From positions 1-47,146 of the forward strand of contig DAHVYW010000049.1 of the NCBI GenBank assembly GCA_027324025.1: DNA of 47,146 nucleotides. Direction: 5' to 3'. Origin of the DNA: JAJZQD01 sp021847735. Its GTDB lineage: Bacteria; Bacillota; Thermincolia; Thermincolales; UBA2595. Position 1 is the stretch's first letter, and each line of letters begins with the position of its first letter. The position numbers were made by a program, and so were the translations under genes. Shown here piece by piece: positions 1-6,895 of this stretch. The notes under the pieces are model-generated. The model ran no database searches. It had not been told where the DNA came from and worked only from the letters and a program-made list of their open reading frames with translations.

Positions 1-192
1 TTGGGGCACGAACATCTCGCCCTCGTCAAACAGGTCGCTGATGGTGTTCATACCACGTCCCAGTCCGTTCTGGATAGCATCCATAACGTCAATCCCCTCG
101 GATACCGCTTCTCTTGCACCCTCCTCGGCCATACCCTTGTCAAGCTGCTCAATGGATTCCTTTAATTTGTTTAAAACTGACTCCTTGCTCAC
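1..192 (-). CDS. Methyltransferase cognate corrinoid protein, N-terminal part (cut by window edge)
   Basis: The first 64 codons are present; the rest lies outside the window. Translation from a GTG (190-192) gives a helical sequence with LNKLKESIEQLD and ending DLFDEGEMFVPQ. This matches the N-terminal cap (B12-binding_2) domain of MtbC/MttC/MtmC-type corrinoid proteins, which carry methyl groups between a substrate methyltransferase and a corrinoid:acceptor methyltransferase. A GGAGGTG ribosome site lies 6-12 bases upstream of the GTG. The cobalamin-ligating DxHxxG motif would be downstream and is not visible. The gene is 429 bases behind the permease on the same strand, which suggests one C1-methyl utilisation locus. 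Family assignment is good; the methyl donor (methylamines, betaine, methoxy compounds) cannot be told. Confidence 0.8.
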   Translation of the reverse strand, partial: MSKESVLNKLKESIEQLDKGMAEEGAREAVSEGIDVMDAIQNGLGRGMNTISDLFDEGEMFVPQ

Positions 193-620
193 TATTGTGT
201 CACCTCCTTTCAATACGGGAAATACGTTATTTATTATTACTAAGCAAAGATGATGCCAGTTTTAATATTACTTTTTGATCAAACAGTTGAAATAACCGTG
301 AGAGCACGGTTCTAGGCTTGTACCTGAATTTGTTACATTTGCAATACACTTTTGGTGCTTCCTCGTTTTAAAGTTTTTTAACGCAATTCTGATTACTTTA
401 TTCATCAGAATCATCGATAACTCCTATTATCCTTAGGAGCGACCGACCGGGAGAGTGATTCCATTTAAAATCAGACCAAAGACTAAAGAATCGAAATACC
501 AAGCTAAACTCCAATTACGGTCATTTAAAAAATTGAGCACCGTTTCAATTAAGTAACGGCGCCCAATCTCTAACAATGCAGATTTTGAATGATTCCAACA
601 ACTAGCTTCACATACCGGGA
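193..620 (-). other. Gene-free gap, with possible decayed transposase fragment at 433-600
   Basis: This 428-base gap separates the permease from the corrinoid gene. The minus-strand frame at about 433-600 reads SALLEIGRRYLIETVLNFL then LVFGLILNGITLP. This is loosely like the C-terminal end of small IS transposases (an R-x-x-IETV helix followed by a hydrophobic helix). It has no start, no ribosome site and no catalytic residues, so at best it is a remnant. No clear terminator or second promoter was seen. Confidence 0.25.
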
Positions 621-2225
621 TTATGAAAAAATCCGGTTGCTTACTATCACTACAATAGCTCCCCCGATTACAGCCGCATACGGCCAAAAACCGGCGCGTT
701 TTTCCAAAGTCTTGCCGTCTTCCAACTGTAACTCTTCCAGCATCTGGGGCGGAAATACACCTTTATCGGTAACATAGTGGCGATAAAGGAATACCGGTAT
801 AATCATAGCCGCCCAGAGGAGTCCGGTAAGCAGTGTTCCTTTTCCCCAGACATTTGCTCCCGCGCCCAGAAAAACCAGGTTGACAAAAGCCAGGACAGTG
901 TTAGCTCCCAATAACCAACTGGGAGCCTTAAACGGTCTCTCGACATGAGCGTTATCTACCCGATGAATCCATCCGGAGTTAAGGTTGAGGAAGTTAAATA
1001 TGATATAGCCTACATTAGATGCCGCCAGTACAAAAAGGTAGTCAGACATAAGCAGCAGTATAAGGTTGAACCCAAGGTCTGTCCACATGGCTTTTGTAGG
1101 AGCACCGTGTTTATTCACATGGGAAAGGTACTTGGGCAGCCAGCCGTCAACCGACGCCTGGTAAAGGGTCCTGGCAGATCCCGCCATTGAAGTCATGATT
1201 GCCAGCAACAAGGCGAAGATTAACATGAGGACAATTAAATTTGTTACAAATGCCCCGCCGTGAATCATACCTGCCATAGCAGCGGCGACACCGGACCCGT
1301 CGAGGATACCGGGGTCGGTCATGCCTTTAACCCCAAGAACTCCCTGGAAGGCCAGGGGAACTGTTATGAAAACGAACATGCACAGCAACCCTGAGTAAAA
1401 GATGGCCTTAAAGGTATCGGTTTTGGGGTTTTTAAACTCCCTGGTATAACACACGGCCGTTTCAAATCCGTAAGTGGACCAGGCCGCAATAAACATTCCC
1501 CCAAGGAATAGGGTCCAGCCTCCTTTATCCCAGGCTCCGCTAAGCGGTACAAAGGGTGAGAAATTTGCCCTTATTACGTCACCGGTAATGAGCGGAACGA
1601 TACCGATTATTATCAGGGGCAGCAGCGCGGCTATAGCCATCATCATCTGTATTTTAGCCGCCTTGGCAATACCGTAGTGCTGGGCAATAAATATAGCCAG
1701 CAGAATTACAGCTCCAAGAATAAAAGTAGAGTTAATCCTGATAGCAAGGCCCTCTTTTATAAAACCAAGGTTGAAAAGGGTTATTTGCCATGTTTTAACA
1801 AGGGAGGTATCAGGAAAGAGCGCGGTAAGTATATACCCGGCAGACAGCCCGGTTCCTATGGCAAGCACCGGTGACCAGGCAAACCAGTTACACCATGTGG
1901 ATAAGGGTGCTACCAGCTTGCTGTACCTTACCCACGCAATAGCCCCATAAACTGAGGCACCTCCGGACTTATTTGGGAACAAACCGGCAATTTCCGCATA
2001 AGTAAAAGACTGCATAAAACCCATGATTATTGAAAGAGTCCACACAAACCACGATGCAGCGCCAAGGGTGGCCGCGATACCGCCTATAGAGAACAGCACA
2101 AGGGCAGGAACCCCACTGGCAACCCAAAAGGCGCCGGTCCAACTAATTGACCTTTGCAACTCATTGTGTTGCTCACCCGTCACCAGGTCACCTAGTTCGG
2201 GCATTTTTAACTCAGATTCAGACAC
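621..2225 (-). CDS. APC-superfamily permease, candidate methylamine/betaine-type substrate transporter
   Basis: The roughly 534-residue protein has about 12 strongly hydrophobic segments and an APC-like N-terminus (SISWTGAFWVASGVPALVL), followed by the glycine-rich SIGGIAATLGAASWFVW stretch and FPNKSGGASVYGAIAW, the loop typical of amino-acid/polyamine/organocation transporters. The start is placed at GTG 2223-2225 because a GAGGTGG ribosome site ends five bases before it; a GTG three codons earlier overlaps that site. The gene lies behind a sigma-54-type promoter and ahead of a corrinoid protein. From context it probably imports the methylated substrate of the corrinoid system, as MttP-like permeases do; the substrate itself is inference. 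Confidence 0.75.
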   Translation of the reverse strand: MSESELKMPELGDLVTGEQHNELQRSISWTGAFWVASGVPALVLFSIGGIAATLGAASWFVWTLSIIMGFMQSFTYAEIAGLFPNKSGGASVYGAIAWVRYSKLVAPLSTWCNWFAWSPVLAIGTGLSAGYILTALFPDTSLVKTWQITLFNLGFIKEGLAIRINSTFILGAVILLAIFIAQHYGIAKAAKIQMMMAIAALLPLIIIGIVPLITGDVIRANFSPFVPLSGAWDKGGWTLFLGGMFIAAWSTYGFETAVCYTREFKNPKTDTFKAIFYSGLLCMFVFITVPLAFQGVLGVKGMTDPGILDGSGVAAAMAGMIHGGAFVTNLIVLMLIFALLLAIMTSMAGSARTLYQASVDGWLPKYLSHVNKHGAPTKAMWTDLGFNLILLLMSDYLFVLAASNVGYIIFNFLNLNSGWIHRVDNAHVERPFKAPSWLLGANTVLAFVNLVFLGAGANVWGKGTLLTGLLWAAMIIPVFLYRHYVTDKGVFPPQMLEELQLEDGKTLEKRAGFWPYAAVIGGAIVVIVSNRIFS

Positions 2226-2342
2226 ATAATCCACCTCACATTCTATTAATTTAAGGATAAGTACTAAAGTCCACGGCAGAAACCAAAACTGGCTCTTTTT
2301 TCACCACCTTTCGGCATAAAAACAAAATATATTTATTAACCT

Positions 2343-2358
2343 CGCAAATTCTGTGCCA
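2343..2358 (-). promoter_or_regulatory. Sigma-54 (-24/-12) promoter
   Basis: The minus strand reads TTGGCAC-AGAAT-TTGCG. The GG and GC doublets are separated by exactly 10 bases, matching the RpoN consensus TGGCAC-N5-TTGC. The predicted transcription start near 2332 gives a leader of about 100 bases before the permease. No competing -35/-10 pair was seen. It implies control by a bacterial enhancer-binding protein, which is not encoded in the window. Confidence 0.75.
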
Positions 2359-2411
2359 ACTCAGACAAAAGCCGTAATGGCTGGTTTTTTGATGCAAACT
2401 TGCCCGATAAA

Positions 2412-2447
2412 CACCTTTTCTGATTCCTTTAGGAATCAGAAAAGGTG
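2412..2447. promoter_or_regulatory. Perfect 16-4-16 dyad, candidate enhancer site for the sigma-54 promoter
   Basis: Arms CACCTTTTCTGATTCC (2412-2427) and GGAATCAGAAAAGGTG (2432-2447) are exact reverse complements around TTTA. The centre lies about 98 bases upstream of the predicted start, the usual distance for an enhancer-binding-protein site. Neither strand has a T-run after the hairpin, so a terminator is less likely. Confidence 0.55.
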
Positions 2448-2580
2448 AAATATCACTGGAAACGCATGAAAAGCCTAATTCAAATTTGATTCCAAACCGG
2501 TTCATTTGATAACACTATTTTATTTTCTGAAGTAAAAAAGCTAAGATGTATGTTCTCCGTAAATATATGTATCAATGAGG

Positions 2581-2604
2581 AAAGACAGGCCGAGGCCTGT
2601 CTTT
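2581..2604 (-). terminator. Terminator-like hairpin after metA
   Basis: Arms AAAGACAGGCC and GGCCTGTCTTT pair perfectly around a GA loop, 11 bases downstream of the metA stop. The T-run is short, so termination strength is uncertain. Confidence 0.55.
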
Positions 2605-2614
2605 TAGATTCAAA

Positions 2615-3532
2615 CTACCTTATTTCACTAAGATCAAAAGGAGTTTCCTGATACACATAATAATTTAACCAGTTTGAAAATAAAAGGTTAGCATGGCCCC
2701 TCCATTTTACAAGAGGTTCTTTCTCCGGGTTATCGTGAGGATAGTAATTTTGGGGGATTTCAACCTGGAGGCCTTTTTGAACATCACGGTCATATTCCGC
2801 TTTCAATGTTAGCGGGTCATATTCCGAATGCCCACTAACAAAGACATGCCGCCCGTCCCCGGTGGCCGAAATATAAACGCCTGCCACCGGCGATTCTGAT
2901 AAGATTTCCAACTCCGAAACTTTTTCGATATCACTGCGGCGGATTTCCGTATGCCGGGAATGTGGTGCAAAAAACTCGTCATCAAATCCGCGCAGCAATT
3001 TCACATGTTTTTTGTTGACCACGTGAGGGAAAACCCCAAACATTTTTTTATCCAGCCGGTATTTAGGGACTTTGAAATGGTGGTAAAGTCCCGCCTGCGC
3101 CCCCCAGCACAGGTGGAGGGTGGAAAACACGTGTTTTACTGACCAATCCATAATTTGTTTTAACTCTTCCCAATAAGTAACTTCTTCAAAATCAAGTTGT
3201 TCTACCGGGGCACCGGTTATAATCAAACCGTCAAATTTTTGGTCTTTAATATCGTCAAAGGTTTTATAAAAGGCTATCAGATGTTCTTCAGGAGTATTTT
3301 TTGATTTATGGGTTTTTGGATGCAGGAACTCTATTTCCACCTGGAGAGGCGAATTGCCGAGTAATCTTAAAATCTGGGTCTCGGTAATAATTTTTGTCGG
3401 CATTAGATTTAACAAAACAATTCTTAGGGGACGGATATCCTGGTGTACGGCGCGGTCTTCACCCATTACAAAAATGTTTTCACCAGCTAAGATTTCTGAA
3501 GCCGGCAGATGGTCCGGTATTTTGATTGGCAT
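2615..3532 (-). CDS. metA: Homoserine O-acetyltransferase (MetA family)
   Basis: MetA acylates homoserine, the first committed step of methionine synthesis. With the start at 3530-3532 (MPIKIPDHLPA, after a GGGGAAA ribosome site) the protein is 305 residues. The nucleophile Cys142 falls in LHLCWGAQAGLYHHF and His235/Glu237 fall in VSGHSEYD, all at the family's standard numbers. Residue 111 is Glu (TGAPVEQ); in characterised MetA proteins Glu111 goes with acetyl-CoA and Gly111 with succinyl-CoA, so acetyl transfer is predicted. An in-frame ATG 18 codons upstream has no good ribosome site. The gene lies behind an S-box riboswitch, which fits repression by SAM. Confidence 0.93.
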   Translation of the reverse strand: MPIKIPDHLPASEILAGENIFVMGEDRAVHQDIRPLRIVLLNLMPTKIITETQILRLLGNSPLQVEIEFLHPKTHKSKNTPEEHLIAFYKTFDDIKDQKFDGLIITGAPVEQLDFEEVTYWEELKQIMDWSVKHVFSTLHLCWGAQAGLYHHFKVPKYRLDKKMFGVFPHVVNKKHVKLLRGFDDEFFAPHSRHTEIRRSDIEKVSELEILSESPVAGVYISATGDGRHVFVSGHSEYDPLTLKAEYDRDVQKGLQVEIPQNYYPHDNPEKEPLVKWRGHANLLFSNWLNYYVYQETPFDLSEIR

Positions 3533-3647
3533 ACAAATTTCCCCTTTCCCAAAACCTGTTTTCATTGTTGACATTACCCTCTTCATTAATATAATTCATT
3601 CTTTGTATAAAACACTTGGATCTTTTTGCCCTTTAAATGGGCAAAAC

Positions 3648-3673
3648 AAAAAACCTCTTCCTACGAGAAGAGG
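3648..3673 (-). terminator. Riboswitch-controlled terminator in the metA leader
   Basis: On the minus strand CCTCTTCTC-GTAG-GAAGAGG is followed by six T. The 5' arm can also pair with the GAGAGAGG at the 3' edge of the upstream aptamer, so an anti-terminator competes with it, as in S-box attenuators. A second short hairpin (GCCC/GGGC, 3628-3642) follows without a T-run. Confidence 0.85.
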
Positions 3674-3693
3674 CAAAAAAAACTTTTATACCT

Positions 3694-3811
3694 CTCTCAT
3701 CTCTCAGGATCTCTCCTGCAGGAATTGGCACATTTCCAAAAGCCACAAGTTGTGTCAATTGGCTGTTGCCGGGTTTCATCGGGCCAGTCCCTCCACCGCT
3801 CTAAATAAGAG
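3694..3811 (-). promoter_or_regulatory. SAM-I (S-box) riboswitch
   Basis: The minus strand shows the full S-box core in order: CTCTTAT..AGAG (P1 5' arm), GGTGGAGGGACTGGCCC, GATGAAACCCGGCAAC, TGTGCCAATTCCTGC and ATGAGAG (P1 3' arm), with P1 arms complementary. SAM binding would stabilise P1 and free the downstream terminator, switching metA off when methionine and SAM are plentiful. Confidence 0.95.
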
Positions 3812-3940
3812 TGTTTAAGAAAACTATTTTGTTTATGTATCATATATACTACCATATGTAGGAGGATAAGTCAATAAAATAATTTGCCCTCTCTGCAGCA
3901 AACAGGGTTGACTGCAAAACATCTGTATATTAAAATATAA

Positions 3941-3972
3941 TTGCATATATGAACAGTTGTTCATATATGCAA
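3941..3972. promoter_or_regulatory. CadC operator: perfect 15-2-15 inverted repeat
   Basis: Arms TTGCATATATGAACA (3941-3955) and TGTTCATATATGCAA (3958-3972) are exact reverse complements around GT. ArsR/SmtB repressors bind 12-2-12 repeats containing TGAACA..TGTTCA. It ends 23 bases before the cadC start, where it would block transcription of cadC-cadA. Confidence 0.85.
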
Positions 3973-3995
3973 TTGTTTCTATAGGGGATGGTATT

Positions 3996-4361
3996 GTGTC
4001 GGGCAAGGTATTTACTGACATTTGCGGGGTTCACTGCATTCACGAGGAAGCTGTTCATGACCTTAAAAAACTAATGCTGCATAAAAACACGATACAGCGC
4101 TTGGCTGAAACCTTCAAGTTAATGGGAGACCCAACAAGAGTCGAAATCATCTTCGCTTTATCCCATAAGGAATTATGCGTTTGCGATTTGGCTGCCGTCT
4201 TAGGTATGAGCCATTCCGCCATATCACATCAACTTAGACTGCTGCGGAGCGCACGCCTGGTCAAGTTTCGGAAAGACGGCAAGATTGTATATTACTCTAT
4301 CGATGATAAACATATTACAACTTTATTTAACGAAGGCCTGGACCACGTGACCCACGACTAG
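3996..4361 (+). CDS. cadC: CadC-type ArsR/SmtB metal-responsive repressor
   Basis: This 121-residue winged-helix repressor should release the cad operator when it binds Cd/Pb/Zn. GTG 3996-3998 is preferred because AGGGG lies 8 bases upstream. It carries CadC's ligand set: an N-terminal Cys pair (C10-x3-C14 in DICGVHC), the alpha-3 pair in ELCVCDLA, and an alpha-5 set of Asp/His (DDKHI..LDHVTHD) that in CadC/SmtB forms the second zinc site. The recognition helix is MSHSAISHQLRLL, followed by the wing FRKDGKIVYYSI. It is the first gene of a pair with cadA, 42 bases downstream. Confidence 0.93.
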   Translation: MSGKVFTDICGVHCIHEEAVHDLKKLMLHKNTIQRLAETFKLMGDPTRVEIIFALSHKELCVCDLAAVLGMSHSAISHQLRLLRSARLVKFRKDGKIVYYSIDDKHITTLFNEGLDHVTHD

Positions 4362-4403
4362 ACCAAATTTTGTCAGAATAACGTTTGCAGTTTAAAGGAG
4401 GGT

Positions 4404-6542
4404 ATGGCTGTGACAACAGAGGCGCTTCAATTATCTCTCGAAAATGGTAAGACAATTTTTATGTTAGCCGGACTTACCTGAATGGACTGTGCTGCCAAGT
4501 TTGAAAAAGACGTGGCAGCTATCCCTGGTGTTACCAGGGCGAACCTTAATTTTGGCGCCGCCAAACTGACGGTGGAAGGCGTATTTGACCCCAAAGAGGT
4601 TACCCGGGCTGGTTCACGGCATGACATTGTGGCCAGGTCCGCCAAAAATAGGGACCTTGAGAAACAGACCGTCTGGCAAAAAAACAAAATGGTTATAATC
4701 AGCGCCTTATCGGGGCTGGCTGTTTTGGCCGGTTGGGCTCTTAAATTGGCTGGACACCAGGAAACAGCTATGACTGGCATGTTTTTTACCGCTATAGTCA
4801 TCGGGGGGTTTTCCACTGTCAGAAAAGCCTTTTTCGGGATTAAGAAATTTGATTTCGACATAAATGTCCTGATGACTGTGGCAGTATTTGGTGCGGTCCT
4901 AATCGGCGAGTGGTCCGAAGGTGCTGTAGTTGCTTTTCTCTTCTCAGTTTCCGGCACCCTGGAGTCGTTTACGATGGAAAAAGCCCGCCAATCTATTAAA
5001 GACCTGATGGAAATTGCGCCAAAAGAGGCGCTTGTCAGGAGAAATGGAAATGACATCCTTTTAAATGTGGATGAAATACAAGTAGGCGACATACTTATAG
5101 TTAGGCCGGGAGAAAAAATCGCCATGGACGGCCGCATAATCAAAGGAAGCTCCGCCATTGACCAGGCTGCCATTACCGGCGAATCGCTGCCCGTGGAGAA
5201 AGGTGCGGGTGACGAGGTTTTCGCAGGCACCTTGAACCAGGAAGGCGCCATTGAGGTCAAGGTAACAAAGCTCGTTAATGACACTACCATAGCCAAGATA
5301 ATTCACATGGTGGAGGAGGCACAGACACAAAAAGCGCCTTCTCAGAAATTCATAGACCGGTTCGCATCGGTATATACACCTGCAGTACTGGCTTTGGCCA
5401 CCGGTATCGTGCTGTTCCCTCCCCTTGCCCTGGGCCTTCCCTGGAACCCATGGATTTATCGTGGGCTGACGCTGCTGGTTGTGTCATGCCCGTGTGCACT
5501 GGTGGTATCTACACCGGTAGCCCTGGTTACCGCCATCGGCAATGCCGCCCATAACGGAGTACTGATAAAAGGCGGGGTTCACCTGGAGGAGGCCGGCTCC
5601 CTGTCAGTTATCGCTTTTGACAAAACGGGAACATTGACTGCCGGCCGGCCGGTAGTCACAGATGTTATTCCGTCCGCGGGGCATCATAGAGAAGGGGTGC
5701 TGGCTTTGGCCGCCGGTATTGAACAGCTGTCAGTTCATCCGCTGGCCAAAGCTATAGTGAATAAGGCCTTGGAAGAAAAACTGGAACCGGTACAGGTTGA
5801 AAATTTTACCTCGGTCACTGGGAAAGGTGCCAAGGCTATGGTTGACGGCCAACACTATCTCGTAGGCAGCCCCAGGTTGTTCGCAGAGATGGGCGTTGAT
5901 ACCTCGGAAACGGATTTAATTGTAACCCGCCTTCAGGCTCAGGGTAAAACCGCCATGGTGCTTGGTACCCAAACAGGGATTCTGGGAGTAATCGCCGTAG
6001 CCGACGAAGTAAGGAAAACCAGCAAATTGGCCATTGACGGACTCAAACAGGCCGGCGTCAAACAGGTGGTGATGCTGACCGGTGACAACTTTGCCACCGC
6101 CGGCGCCATTGCCGATAAAGTCGGGGTTGATGTCTTTGAAGCAGAACTGCTGCCTGAAAACAAAGTAGAAGCCGTAAAACACCTTCTCACAAAATACGGC
6201 AAAGTAGCTATGATTGGGGACGGAGTTAATGACGCCCCGGCTCTTGCCACTGCTACAGTCGGAATCGCCATGGGTGTGGCCGGCACTGACACCGCTTTGG
6301 AAACAGCGGATATAGCGTTAATGGCTGATGACCTAACCAAGCTTCCCTTCCTTATCCGGTTAAGCAAAGCCTCCCTTGGAGTTATCAAGCAAAATATCTA
6401 TTTTTCCGTGATTATTAAGCTCATTGCCATCCTCTTCATCTTTCCCGGCTGGCTTACCCTATGGCTTGCCATTATGGCAGACATGGGGGCATCAGTCCTG
6501 GTGACTTTAAACGGCATCAGGCTGCTGCGGGTGAAACCCTAA
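4404..6542 (+). CDS. cadA: Cd/Zn/Pb-exporting P1B-ATPase with in-frame TGA at the metal-site Cys; candidate selenoprotein
   Basis: The protein should export soft divalent metals through the membrane at the cost of ATP. AAAGGAGGG at 4395-4403 sets the start at ATG 4404; the next ATG (4482) has no ribosome site and would remove the first strand of the HMA domain. Codon 26 is TGA (4479-4481): KTIFMLAGLT-[TGA]-MDCAAKFEKDV, where relatives have GLTCxDCA. Read through, the protein is 712 residues. Downstream hallmarks are intact: actuator TGES, membrane SCPCALV, DKTGTLT, the HP dipeptide in LSVHPLAKA, TGDN, GDGVNDAPALA, and the C-terminal K..D pair (IIKLIA, MADMGA) typical of the Zn/Cd/Pb subgroup. 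TGA is a normal stop elsewhere (for example dnaE). Selenocysteine insertion is favoured by the hairpin at 4491-4519; a nonsense mutation or sequence error remains possible. Confidence 0.88.
4491..4519 (+). promoter_or_regulatory. Candidate bacterial SECIS hairpin after the cadA TGA
   Basis: GCTGCCA (4491-4497) pairs with TGGCAGC (4513-4519). After an A-G mismatch, GTTT (4499-4502) pairs with AGAC (4508-4511), closing a five-base loop GAAAA. The loop begins 21 bases after the TGA and its first base is G, both within the usual description of bacterial SECIS elements. The stem also codes for conserved HMA residues, so selection on protein cannot be excluded as the cause of the pairing. Confidence 0.65.
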
Positions 6543-6571
6543 TCTAACCCCCTTTTCTCCGTGCCCCTGTG

Positions 6572-6689
6572 TTTATCCCAATTCCAAGACTCCACCTTCT
6601 ATAAGGTGGAGTTTCCACTTTTCTGCTTCAGTGGGGGTAGAGTCCCCCACTGAAGTTTCGATGTTCAGCTTTAGCTGAACGAGTTCACT
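6572..6689. repeat. 118-bp three-hairpin dispersed repeat, copy 1
   Basis: This segment is near-identical (one difference seen, TATAAG versus TATTAG) to 35654-35771. It holds three hairpins in a row: CTCCACCTT/AAGGTGGAG, CTTCAGTGGGGG/CCCCCACTGAAG and GTTCAGCT/AGCTGAAC. It codes for nothing obvious. The clustered small hairpins are like the ends of IS200/IS605-family elements or a small non-autonomous element derived from one; that link is inference. Confidence 0.8.
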
Positions 6690-6852
6690 TTTTTGTTTTC
6701 ATCCGCGTTCATCCGCGTGTATCTGTGGCTAAATAAAAAAAGCCGGGCAACAATAAAAGCAGCCACGAACGAACCCGGATGGACGTGGATATTGGTTTCT
6801 TGTCGCGGTTAGGTTTTTCGCACATTCAAATTCTATAAGTTCCAAAGATATT
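6690..6852. other. Gene-free stretch with degenerate ATCCGCG / CCACGAACGAACC motifs
   Basis: This lies between repeat copy 1 and the glgP terminator. It contains CATCCGCGTTCATCCGCGTG and, in the reverse sense, GCCACGAACGAACCCGGATG. These look like halves of an imperfect long inverted repeat of a type often scattered between bacterial genes. No ORF, promoter or RNA family was recognised. Confidence 0.4.
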
Positions 6853-6891
6853 AATAAGGGTCTGACTGTGTCATACAGCCAGACCCTTATT
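6853..6891 (-). terminator. glgP terminator-like hairpin
   Basis: Arms AATAAGGGTCTG and CAGACCCTTATT are perfect complements, 4 bases downstream of the glgP stop. The T-tract is weak. The AGGGTCTGAC core recurs in the hairpin at 38595-38628. Confidence 0.6.
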
Positions 6892-6895
6892 GGTT

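Noticed and set aside
2251..2505. 84-codon minus-strand ORF upstream of the permease
   Set aside because: It spans the sigma-54 promoter and the dyad, lacks a ribosome site, and has no recognisable features.
4482..6542. cadA beginning at the internal ATG 4482, giving a protein without the TGA problem
   Set aside because: No ribosome site precedes 4482, it would delete the first strand and first Cys of the HMA domain, and a strong ribosome site with 25 family-like codons lies upstream in the same frame.
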